Notes under the pieces: generated by a model
Told to the model about the DNA's origin: nothing
Seen by the model: the letters and a program-made list of their open reading frames with translations, nothing else
Databases searched by the model: none
Position numbers and translations under genes: made by a program
Assembly (NCBI GenBank): GCA_001579985.1
Contig: LRSR01002232.1
Location: 18,649-82,648, forward strand
Direction: 5' to 3'
DNA: 64,000 nucleotides
Source of the DNA: Hypsibius dujardini
Lineage: Eukaryota > Tardigrada > Eutardigrada > Parachela > Hypsibiidae
In this document: positions 26,180 through 37,300 of the stretch, in pieces
How positions within the stretch are numbered: the stretch's first letter is position 1
Layout of the letters: each line of letters begins with the position of its first letter

Positions 26180-29100
26180 CCTGCCTGCATGTCTGTCTAT
26201 CTGCTTGCCTGTTTGTTTGTCTGTCTATATGTTGTTTGCCGACCTGTGGATCGTTGCAATCATCTAGTGGGATTAACGAAGATAGTTCGCTTAACGAAAA
26301 CGGTTGCAGCTGTGTTTTTTTGACAGCATATTCCATCTCGTTTGAGGGTGGACGCTCGACCGGCAACGAAGTCAACTCACGGGCTGTGCTGTACAGTGAA
26401 GCCTACCCCATGCCCCAAGAAGAGGAAGAGCAACTGGACACCTGCATGACCTTCCACTACTTCATGAACGCGTCGGGCGCGGCGGTCGTTCGCATTCATC
26501 AAGTTTTCGATCCGGAAAAGGAGAACCCCATTTGGGTAAGGTTCTGCTAAATTATTGTCCGCCGATTTAGTAACTTCCATCCATACTTCGGATGGCAAAA
26601 TTTTGAACCCCAATTACATGGTTCAAATTAAGTATATCCTGTTCAATATTATTTCAATTTAATCTATGTTCTTCGTTCAACAGGAGAGCTACGGACATGC
26701 TTCACCGAATGCATCCGCTACGGAAAACACGTGGCGTCTGGCAAAAGTTCCACTCCGACAGATAACGAGCCTCGAAACGGAATATCTGGTACGACATCCT
26801 CATCAAACTTTATTTTAAATCTGCCCGACGAAAGAAATTAATATTAATTATTAAATAACAATTGTTCTTTGAGGGATGATCATTTCTTTGCATTTATTTG
26901 CCAGCATGCTACTTGTTATCAGAACAAATTAAAATTGATTTAGAAATTCCTATGGGCCATTTACCGGGTGCGGGAATACTTTTGGCACTGGCCTTTGCAA
27001 GCCCTCGCCTGAACTGTGTGTGTGCCATTGACAAAATATTTTGTGCACTTGAAAGCCCACTTTGATGGCTATCCGAATCACTTTTAAAATCAAGATTCAG
27101 GTTGTTCAGTCAGAAGTTGTTTCGGAAAACCCAAGAACCAACACCGTTATATTTTGTCCCATGGACCGTATTTTAGATCTCCCTCAACTTTAAAGCCAAT
27201 CTAAAAAAATCAAAACGGCAAACTAGATCTACGTCAGATCTATGTACGAAAATAAAATCAAAAATATTCAATCAATCGTGCACCATTAAATTGAGGGAGA
27301 TCCATCAAAACCCATTTTCTAAAAAAATATAAAAATTTTAAACTCAAAAGTGGTGTACGGGTCCACGCTAATAACTTTCTCAGTTGTTATGCGATTGAGA
27401 TAATTTCAATCACATTAAAGAGCCAATTATTGCACCCCTCCTTTTTCACTGAAAAATAATGTTTTTTTGGTGTACTTTCGGTTTCCAGTTTTGATCTAAA
27501 GTTAGAGATGCACGATTTAAAAAATTGGCTGAACTTGACCCTGCGACGTTTTCTTTTTTTTCAAAACTAAAATTGCCGTCAAATTAATTTTTTTCTTTTG
27601 CATGGGATAGCCCCATCAAAGTACTACAACATACGTGTTAAAACTTTTTGTTGCTCACGCTTTGCTTTGAGAAATGCGAACCCGTTTGATCTGGGTCAGC
27701 GAACTTGGCAAAATCTGCCATTAACCAGGCCACGATCAATTTTTAGGTGCTGCCACAAACCAATGCACAGCACCTGTCCTGCTCCTGCCCCAACGTCGAA
27801 CCGAGCAAATGTTTCACAGACCTATAGGTCTTCTTTCGAAATAAAAGATAAATGTTTTTTATCAGTTCATATAGGGTTACATTCAGTAATTTTAGTGTAG
27901 TGCCAAAAGTTCTCCCGCACCCGGTATGTATCTGGAATAATTTAAAATTTAATTAAAAATCAGTTTTCATTATCAGGCAGCCTAGTTGACCCTTCTGAGT
28001 AAAATGAAATACAAAATTCGAAATGCACCAAATATAGTTATTGTGATGCTGTCGTATCTCAAATTTAATTAGGGATCGAAATATTTGTCTGATACTAGAG
28101 GACGGCGCTGGATGCCAACTCTGCAGAGCTTCACTAGAAATTTTCGCCCTTCCTGAAAACTGTTTATAGCTCCGCCCCCTTACCTCCGACAAACTATTTG
28201 GTTAAATCCCATCGATTCCTAACGAAATTTGGGATAAGCTAGTGTCAAAATAAGTGTCCTATTTAGTGCACTTCGAAGAATCCCCATTTTTTACAGTGGA
28301 AATCAAGGAAAACGGAATATCCCACTGTTTTTGTAACTTTGAAATTTTGTCAAAAAAGGTTCCCAAAGATTTGTCGATAAAATTAATTTTCTGATTCATC
28401 TTTAATATTGAATTAATTTCAACAACAAAAATGGAAACGTTTTGAAATCCACCTCTGAAAATCATCCCAAATGTGAAATTTATAAATTGTCCCTCAAAAA
28501 TGCCTCCGATATTTTCAGATCACCATCGAAGGACTGATACTCCGCGAAACGGACAAAAACTACATCATGGCGATTGATGATGTCCAATTCGTTGCTAGTT
28601 ACTGCACAAGTGAGTGGAAAACACGAGGGACACTCCAAAAGTATTGGCACTCAGTCATGGTTGAGAGCAAAAATCAATCAATTAAGTCATCCTGCTACGG
28701 CTTGTCTGCGTAAACACGCCCTCCATGAAGTAACTGCATAAGGGGCGCAGATGGTTTATTATGCTTTGTTTGCAGTTTTGCCACCAGATGCCAATCCATC
28801 GCCACGACCATCTACATCCCCAAGACCGGTTACGTCCGTTACAATTCCAACCCAGACTATCCCTTTGACTGGCGAACCCTCAAGTAACAGAAACACGCAG
28901 GCAGTATCCATAGAGAGCTGCATTGACACATACCGACATAGAGATTCTGACACAGATGCAGACAACTCAAATTGACACACAGACAGACACATGGACACAC
29001 GCAGAGATGTAGATAGAGAGGAAACACAGACACCGACAAAGATACAAACACAGAATTCATATTCAGACCCATATCCAGACAAAAAGACAGAGACAGTGAC

Positions 29101-31222
29101 AGAGATAGACACAAACACAAACTTTGACACAGACACAGACACAGACACAGACACAGACACTGACACAGACGCAAACACAGACACAGAGACAACTCCAAAC
29201 ATTCTGACAGTCAATCCAACAGAAAGACAGACAGACAGACAGACAGACAGGCATACAGTCAGTGAAGGATGTTTAGCATTCTGGTATTCCGTTTTAGCCT
29301 TGGCCTCTTACAACTGCAACTTTGGTACCAAGCCGAAATTTTACTGTGACTGGAGTATGAAGAGTAACGCGGCCTCAACTATCACCTGGGCCACGGATGA
29401 CGGTGAAATGCACACCGACTCCGGCCCTGCCGCGGATGTGTCCGGCAACGGCTACTACGCGTATTTGCAGACTCGTTCGCCCACCGGTCCCACCTTCGGC
29501 CGAATGGAGAGCCCAAAAATTGTCTTCCCCGCGAGTGCGGGCGAACAACCGAGCTACTACTTGGTCAGCTTCTACTACATGATGCACGGCAACGGCGTGG
29601 ACAAGCTGCAGTTCTCCGCGCGGAACGACAGCGAGCCGACCTACCTCGACAGGCACGAACTGTGGTCGACAAGGGGCGCTCAGGGAAGAATCTGGAAAGC
29701 CGCGAATGTCGCGGTACCGAATCCAGGCATCGCCATAAGAGTGGCCTTCACTGGTCATCGCCTGCAGGGCAATCCTCGGGGTTACATTGCAGGTACAATT
29801 TAATTAAATAAGATTGATATGCCTCTTTTTGACCATTTAAAATAATGGTTTCAGTGGACGAGATCACGTTCGAGGCTGTTCAAGTGCCCGACGCTTGTGA
29901 CTTTGAGCATGGCTCCTGCATCTGGGAGAACTTTGTGGACGACCTCGGCCCGGACGACTTGGACTGGGAGTTCGGGACGTCAGACATCCTGCCCGTTCTC
30001 ATCAACGACACGAGCCAAGGCACCTTCATGTATGTTCCGATTCGGGCAGCCGTTCCGCCGTTCCACATTGGCTGGCTCAGACAAACAAGCGTCCATGGCG
30101 GAGGCCACGATTATTGCCTGAATTTCGACTTTGCCATCACCGATCTCAACGTCGGACAGCTCAGTGTGTACTTTTATCGGCTGTCCAGCTCAACTGGATG
30201 GGAATTTGAGAAGGTCTGGTCCACATCCGGTGGCATGGATGTGCCTATTGCGAAGTGGCAAACGGGACAAGTGCTCCTATCCTCTAACAATTCCTGGACG
30301 GTACGACAAGTTGGTTTTCATTTCAAGGAATTTATATTGTTAGAAAGGGGCGTGTCTTTAGAGCAAAAATATTTAAAGTAGTATGTTAAAAAGTTATGTA
30401 AAAATGTCTAAGTATTATAACACAAAATTGTTTCAGGTTATTTGTTTAACAAAATCAGTCTCCCTTTAAACGTGATATTGGAGTACGAGGAAGAATTCCC
30501 AGTTCAACGCAAGTTTGGAAATGGTATAAATGCCGCGTTCGCACATATAACATAAACCTATTTAGCTAGTTTTCAAACTCGCTTTACAGCATTACGTGGT
30601 TGGAAGAACAGCACAATTGATTGACCAGACCGATTTAGCTCTTGAAGTTTCATTTATCAAACGTTTGTCAATAAATGATTGTCGACATGTCATGAGGCTC
30701 AATCTACTTACACTGACTGTACGAAACGTCTTTTCTTTTAAAATATTCTCCATTTATTTTGCCATGTGCCGTTAAAATTCAAAAGACGTAATGCAAATGT
30801 CTTAAAAGGTAATGTTCGAGGCCGTCGCTCATCCTTTCGGTCTGGCCGTTCCATCGGACGCGTTCCAGCTCAACGGACTCGCACTGGATAACATTCGTTA
30901 CACCCTTGTGACAGCGGAGAGTGAGTGCCGCTTGCGGCCATTTCAGGCAGCCATTCCGACCCTACCTCCGCCAGCGACCACGCAGGTACCCACAACACCA
31001 GGTCGAACAACACAAGAAGCTTCTATAATGCCGGTTGCAACAACTTTGTTTGCGACTGCTCAGCCTACTATTCTGATTACCGCCCTTCCACCAACAACTC
31101 AAAGACCTGACGTCACCAGTGCACAGCCTGCCACTATTTCTTCCACTGCGACTCAAGGGCTGGACGATCCCACTTGTCAGCCACCAGTCGTTGTTCCGAC
31201 AGGAGATGAGAATCGTAAGAGC

Positions 31223-31274
<52 letters not shown>

Positions 31275-33216
31275 GGGCAGACAAGCAATCTGTTGGCTTA
31301 TAAAATGTGACGCCTCATTTAACTTAATAACTTTGGCATCCTTTTTAGCATTCTCAAACGACTGCAACTTCAACAATAACAATTTTTGTGCATGGAGTAT
31401 ATCATGCAACTCCCTCATCAACATCCCCTGGTCACTTGCAAAATCCGCTGTCAGTTCTACCGCTGGGCCCGATTTTGACGTAACTGGGGACGGCTACTTT
31501 GCCTACCTGGATACTCGATCGCTCACGGGTCCTACAACCGGCAGAATGGAAAGCCCTTTGGTTGTCTTTACTATGGGTGCAGGCGAAGGTCCGACCAACT
31601 ACCTGATCAGTTTCTACTACATGATGCACGGCAACGGAATCGATAAGCTGGAACTGTCGGTCCGCAACGAAAGCGACTCAACTTTTGACGATCGCCATGT
31701 GATGTGGAAATCAATTGGGGCCCAAGGCAAAATTTGGAAACAGGCACACGTCGTTATCCCCAATGCCCAGACTGCCATCAGAGTAGCTTTCACTGGTCAT
31801 CGCATTCAAGGCAACTCACGCGGACAAATCGCAGGCATGGGGAATATTTTACAACGAATGGCGAAATTACAATATAAATTTAAATTACCGAAGGTCTTCT
31901 TAATTATGCACCTTTTTTGGTAATTTCTGTTTTTCCAAAATTACTTTTTGCCAACAATTTAGCTTGCAAAAAATACTCTTATATATTAGATACCTTTAAT
32001 TGACGTAAAAATAAAAAGCATATTAATTACAAGAAAAGGAATTTAATAAAGTCATGTATGCTTCCTTAATTTTATTGTCTTTTACTGATTTTTAATTTTT
32101 GCTTTTTGTTGCTTAATTTTGATTCTTAACAATAACATCTTCCAGGGTTTCATGTTAAAAATTAATATTTTTCCAGTGGATGAAATCACGTTTGAGGCTG
32201 CAGAAGATGAGGAAAGTGACCTCACCGCTGACTGTAACTTTGAGGATGGCTGGTGCAGCTACGACCATGTCGTACCGCCGAAATTTGCATGGCGCATAGC
32301 GCAAACCGCGACAGGAGCGAAAGTGGCGAGGGCTGCCAGACGTTCGACTAGCACGCAATATTTCGCACTTCGGAGCGATTTTATCCGCCCCAAATTCAAC
32401 GCTTGCCTTCGCGTGAAATACCATCTCAATACCACTCCGACAGGGCGAAGCTCGCTCAGCTTGTGGCTCACTCAGGTCGGTATATTGACGGAAAAATGAA
32501 GACGAATTTAATTCCGAGTATTATTTTAATTGAGACTGCGAAAATTCTCAGCAAATCATCCTTAACAACTGTTTAAAAATACAGGGTATGTCCACTACAA
32601 ACATCATAACAAAATTCGAAATCTCACGCAGGAAGCTTTTTAAGGGTCCCTGACCCTGTAGTCGCAATTGAAATTGTTCTTTTTTGGATTGCAATCGGAA
32701 AATGTATAATTTTCTATAGAAAAAATGTAACAACAAAAAGTCCCACCAAATCAATTTATTAATTGTTCAGCAACCGAATGACGGGACTTCCGCCCCCGTT
32801 CGCACCCTTTTATGGACTGTCCTCAAGCCGAACGCCGATGTGAACTTCGAAGAGGTTCACGTCCAGTTCAGTGCTGCCACAATCTTCCAGGTATGCACTA
32901 TGAATTTATACAAATTTATGCAACATGTTGTCGATCTTTTTAAAGTTCCCGGCCAACATTTTTCGACTCCCAGTGCGATTTTTCCCCCGATAATTGGAAG
33001 GTTTTTTTTATAGATTTCCATCGAGGCGGTTTTCAAAGACGGCATCCGCGGAGGCGAAGATATTTCCGTGGATGATATTCGACTGACCACAACTGGCGAA
33101 TGTTTCGGTAAAGCATTTAGCACTGTAGTTTAAAAAACAGGAATTAATATTTCGGCAGTTATCAATAAAAAATAAAATATTTTTTTTTCTAATATATTGT
33201 AGCAGGCGCGGATTGA
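21305..33216 (+). CDS. Secreted multi-MAM-domain protein, 20 exons, 1464 aa
   Basis: Exons: 21305-21563, 22956-23177, 23895-24166, 24550-24646, 24797-24982, 25200-25480, 25757-25874, 25986-26072, 26327-26535, 26684-26788, 28519-28609, 28776-28883, 29298-29792, 29855-30300, 30809-31214, 31349-31834, 32177-32475, 32771-32890, 33014-33107, 33203-33216. Lengths total 4395 nt with compatible phases. Signal peptide at about residues 1-20. MAM units show CxFE..xC starts (CNFENDFCGF, CDFEENECGF, CDFEHGSCIW, CNFEDGWCSY) and VDEITF/IAIDD-type ends. The first unit (about 42-86) is truncated, followed by seven fuller ones, with Pro/Thr linkers at about 642-678 and 1050-1125. No transmembrane segment or GPI signal was seen, so it is probably an extracellular adhesion or matrix protein. 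Exon 16 uses a GC donor. Splice sites were chosen by phase, consensus and comparison with the upstream copy. Confidence 0.8.
23225..23360. repeat. Degraded foldback-family fragments in MAM intron 2
   Basis: Two short direct copies contain TTTGTGTTATGGCC (or TTTGTGCTATGGCC) followed by GGGGCTTGATTGATTGATT. The second continues CGTTTCCGAAGTTTCAAT, which also occurs in the foldback element at 57815-58265. They look like remnants of that family. Confidence 0.5.
24279..24430. repeat. (TGTC)n/(TG)n microsatellite in MAM intron 3
   Basis: Runs of GTCTGTCTG alternate with a pure GTGTGTG run of about 35 bp. It lies wholly inside the intron between exons 3 and 4. The corresponding intron of the upstream copy lacks it. 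Confidence 0.85.
25010..25125. repeat. (GACA)n microsatellite in MAM intron 5
   Basis: Near-pure GACAGACA tract with occasional GACAAACA. Its left flank (GTGACCGACAGCGAGACA) is nearly identical to the sequence after 15488 in the upstream copy, which makes it one partner of the inferred deletion there. Confidence 0.85.
25530..25700. repeat. (TGTC)n microsatellite in MAM intron 6
   Basis: Imperfect TGTCTGTCTG tract with CCTG and TGTG variants, between exons 6 and 7. Open frames across it are low-complexity Cys/Leu/Ser artefacts. Confidence 0.85.
26100..26235. repeat. (TGTC)n microsatellite in MAM intron 8
   Basis: CTGTCTGTCTG run ending in CCTGCCTGCATG variants, between exons 8 and 9. Confidence 0.85.
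26963..27925. mobile_element. Inverted-repeat element in MAM intron 10
   Basis: The left end ACCGGGTGCGGGAATACTTT is followed by TGGCAC; the right end is GTGCCAAAAGT then CTCCCGCACCCGGT. Terminal repeats are about 28 bp and the total is about 960 bp. A smaller inverted pair (AGATCTCCCTCAACTTTAAA with TTAAATTGAGGGAGATC, about 27175-27305) sits inside it. No transposase frame was seen. Confidence 0.6.
28080..28480 (+). repeat. Dispersed TAGCTCCGCCCCC repeat in MAM intron 10
   Basis: Contains TATAGCTCCGCCCCCTTACC, GATTCCTAACGAAATTTGGG, a GGAAAACGGAATATCCCACT segment and CACCTCTGAAAATCATCCCA. This is the same motif order as the copies near 20530 and 55680. It ends about 40 bp before exon 11. Confidence 0.55.
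28920..29262. repeat. Compound (GACACA)n/(GACA)n microsatellite in MAM intron 12
   Basis: GACACAGACACA hexamer runs (about 29125-29190) are followed by a GACAGACA run (29225-29255). The intron between exons 12 and 13 consists almost entirely of this tract. Confidence 0.85.
31220..31277. repeat. (GACA)n microsatellite in MAM intron 15
   Basis: Nearly uninterrupted GACAGACA tract starting 6 bp after the exon 15 donor. The rest of the intron (GGGCAGACAAGCAATCT onward) matches 15560-15650 of the upstream copy, which makes this the second partner of the inferred deletion there. Confidence 0.9.
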
Positions 33217-34330
33217 TGGACCGGGGAGCAGCTTACCAATCTTCTCGTTCATGCTTTTCATGCACATTGATTATGCTAGTTTAACCGTTTAACCAATGAC
33301 CTTCCACTCAAAGTATTTTAAGTTGGCGTAAAACTAATCAAGCGTGCAATATTTATTTGGAAACTCAAGTCTGGGCTATATTTTCAACACTTTTTCACGG
33401 CAAAATTTGGCTAAGCTGGTTGCTCCCTCTCGTAGGAATGACAAATCAAATGTCGAATGTCCAGTTCAAATTAAATCAAGTAGAGTCCGATTTCGATTTG
33501 AAGTGCCCTTGATGTGATTTTAAAATTCATTTGATTTTGAATTCGATTTTGAATTTGATTTTGATTTGATTTGATTTTGATTTTGATTTGATTTTGATTT
33601 TGATTTGAGGCATTTCGAAGCCAATTTTGCTTCCCAGAACTCGGTAAATTCATTTGATAGATCAGTTTTTGGCGTAAATTTACCAAACCTTGAGTATCGG
33701 ACTTTGAACCAAAGCTAGCGGTACAACAAGGCTAGCAAGGATTGTCATATCCAGGACTGGTTAAGTTGCGCGAGACTTGTTTTTCAATTACCGAAAAATT
33801 CCGACTTACGCGGAATTTAGTTGCGCCTTTCTGAAAAATCGGGTTTGAAATTGCTAAGCTGAGCTTTGATCATCTGCCTGTAGTCTGAGAATTATAGGGG
33901 AAAGCTGGACGTCTGCGTCATCTTAATCAGGATGATCAAAGATGGCATGAGATATTCATTAATGCACAAGTGGGTGAGGTGACCTGCAAAATATCATTCT
34001 CGACGTGCACGATGAGGATAATACCGTGCAAGGTTGCGTCATCCGCCTCTGCATTAAAAACATATTGTGCGTCACCTTGCGCGTCGTGTCATAAATGCGC
34101 ATAGCACAATAATCAAACATCTTCCCAAGACGCAGTCAAATACTGAGCCGGAGGACATCGTAATGCAAGAAACAGAATATGCAACGTGTATTTATTAAAG
34201 ATGAGTCAACGACTAAGGTGAGGGAGAAAGAGAGAAAATGTGCAAATTTATGGGACTTTATTAGCAGTCGTGCGTGAAGCGGATTGTAAAAGATATCTTA
34301 TGAAAGTGCCATTTCCCAGTTTTCGCTCAG
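33217..34330. other. Gene-free spacer; right end of the MAM duplication unit
   Basis: Positions 33217-33790 correspond to 19320-19840. A (GATTTTGATTT)n tract lies at about 33515-33606; the paralogous tract at 19590-19640 is shorter. Beyond about 33800 the sequence no longer matches and holds no recognisable gene. Confidence 0.6.
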
Positions 34331-37300
34331 TCAAACAGCACTGCTGGGGAGAGCAACCAACTGTTCTCCCATCGCTGTGGAATCTGGGCCTGGATAGACG
34401 GCTGAGTCAGATTTGTGTCCCGCCGAGGACGGACCACTCTGTAAATTTGAGAATCCCGCCGGGAGTGCCTTTGGACGGTTCACGGGATGCAGTACGGCCG
34501 GACTCACAGTTCCGCACGTGACCATAGTCAGGAAAGCCGTGCGCAACTGAAAAGCGTAAGCCAAAAAAAAGAACTTTTTTTCTGGTTGAATAGTTTCTCC
34601 TCCATTTGAAAATTGAGACTGAAATTCGGCACAGTGGAAACTGAAAACGGATGACAGACTCAATCGATCGAAGAAAACGACAACAAATCAAGATTTCTGG
34701 GCAATGAAATTAGTAGTGCGTACATTGAGTTGATTGATCGATAAGCCGTTTGAAATTTTCACCAATCAAACAACGTGTAGCCTTGTTTGACAAACCATAC
34801 CAAATTAAGATTGCAAGTATCCTTCAAGCAGCTGTATTTTGCTGAGCTAAAGCTTCAAGGGTGGCTTTAGGTGAAAGAGTGGCTTTAACTTGGGCACGTT
34901 AGCATTGAAAGCAAGTGTGTACGTAATAAAACTGGAATCCTCTGCAGGATTCACACTAAATGTTTCACGTTGTGTACCTGCACATTCATGAGGGCGTAGA
35001 TGATGGGATTGTACACTATGGAGGATTTAGCGAAAATGGCGGGAACGGCGGTGGCCGTGGCTGTCAAGATGTCTTTACGCCCAGCCATGGTGATGAGGGA
35101 GACGAGAGTATAGGGCATCCAAGCGATCAAGAAGCACGCGATCATAATCACCACCATCCGGATCAAATGAGTTTGACTTTTCGCCACGCCTTGACCGGCT
35201 CCGGACTGAGCTTGCTGAGAACAAGTATAGAAAGTACATTTTAAATCGCACAACACATAAGAAGGACGAAAATTGAAAAATTAATGATAGAATACTTTTA
35301 AATCAGTGAGTATAAAGAAATAGTTAATTATTTCAATAGAATAAAAAATATTGTATAATTACTGCGGGAGCGGTCCTTGCGTAAGATGGGAGTTAACAGG
35401 CTGCTTAAGCAGTAGGATAGAGAAAACCAATTTGGAATTATGATCGGGATAAACGGAATTGTTATGAATGATCGTAATTGGTTATTGCAATGGATTTCTA
35501 CGTGGGGATATGTTAATTTCAGCATTTCAATTCCGAAGACGTAGAAAAGTGTTGAAGTATATTCGCCCAATGAAAAATGCGAAATAATTACTGCGTGGGG
35601 CGGTCCCAAAATAAGATAAGAATAATGAGATGCCAATTACAGCTGTGGCGGAATTACTTCTTCAACCCACAGCCAAACCCATGCACCCACGCGCCCATGA
35701 GTGGGCGCAATGGAATGGGCGCGGGCCGAAGAAAGGAACTCCGTCACAGCTGAACAATTTAGGATGAAGATAAAGAGAACAAATAACCATCACCTACAAT
35801 CGGGGTAGCAAGAATTCGGTAGATGATACGAGTGGTCGTAATTGTTATTGACACAGCTTTTTATTGCTGGCGGATGTTTCATTTTATTATTTTAATTCCG
35901 AGAACGCAAGAAAACGTCAATATATTTTGTGGGAAGTTTGTAGGAAGATTGAAGTGCGGGAGCACTTACGTGGCGGATAAAGTGGAGGATTTTCCCGTAG
36001 CTCCCGACAATGGCGCCGAGTGGGATTACAAGACCCAAGATGAGGAGGTAGATTTGGTAGGAGAGGTCCAGTGATGCGGAGGACTCCCAATTAACCGCGC
36101 AGGCGATGTTTGGGCTTTCAGGAACGATGCTGTAGAGGAAGATCGGTGTTACACAACTATTGTTCCTCTACAGAGTAATCTAACACAATTACTCCGACAA
36201 CAAAACGGGGGAAAGCGTGGGGATCCATTCACCTGCTCCAACCGAGAACTGGGGGAAAGGTCACCGCGAAGGCGTAGACCCACACTGTCAAGCATAAAAC
36301 ACTCAGCGTTAGCTAACCTTTCCTCCTTTCTCCATGTAAATATATATGAAACATGTGGCAAAAAAACCTTCAACGACTCAAGTTAAAGCTATTTTTTTAC
36401 CCGTACCCAGCAAAACAGGGTGGTCCGAGTTTGAGCCAATTTTGGCATAAGCCAGTTTTTTAATGACGCCGAGCAAAATATGGTGGTCTGAATTCGAGCC
36501 AATTTTGGCCTTCGCATACCACTGCTTTTGGCGCTTGATTGATCTGTTGATTGGGCTCAAAATTGGCTTTAACTTGGTTAGTCGAAGGTTTTTGCCACAT
36601 GTGCACAGGTTATTCCGCGTCCGCGTACTCACCGAACAGAATGGCCAGAATAGTCTTCCGGGTCGTGATAACGACCGCCCCGGGGTGGCAAATCAGCATG
36701 TACCGCTCGACGGAGATGACAGCCAGCGTGACAATGGATGCGATGCCTACAAGGAAGAATGGGGAGCATGACAACGTGCAAGCATTAATTCCCGCCAAAA
36801 TTCCCGCCAAAATTCCCGCCGAAAATTTTACATCAACTCAAATATATACACGCTTGATAGATTGAGCCAATTTTCGCTTTTCTCCCCAGAAAAAGGTTAC
36901 GACACAGCGGTTTCACGCAGATCGATGAGGTGCTCTTTCTTTCAGCCCAGGAGCTCTAATTTCAGCATGTGCAATACACCGGCAGATACATGTCTATAGA
37001 GTTCGTGCGTGCTCATGAAATCAGGAGCAGGTAATTGGGGTCAATTACTATTCACCCGGGCATCCAATAAATGAAGCCGAAAAAAGCTATAAACATGTTG
37101 ATCAGATTACACTTCAGTTGACTACTCTGACCTCGAGGATTCGCCCGAAAAACACTAGCTGAAATACGGTTTCAATCGATAACGCTTGCATCTTCTATCT
37201 TAAATAACGTTCCATCGTTCCAAATAACGTTCCTTATTGCGTAACAAAGCAGCTTGTAACCCATTTTTAATCCCTCAAGTGAAAATGTGACCAAACGGAG

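Noticed and set aside
26095-26550. Long open frames through TGTC/GACA tracts (also at 24233, 28991, 46291-46746, 49051, 50616)
   Set aside because: Period-4 and period-6 repeats lacking stop codons give low-complexity Cys/Leu/Ser or Gln/Thr/Asp frames on both strands; only the parts overlapping MAM or VIPAS39 exons are coding.
28969-29260. Start of exon 13 inside the GACACA frame (long Asp/Thr run)
   Set aside because: A good acceptor (GTTTTAG at 29291-29297) places the exon start after the repeat, in the phase required by exon 12.
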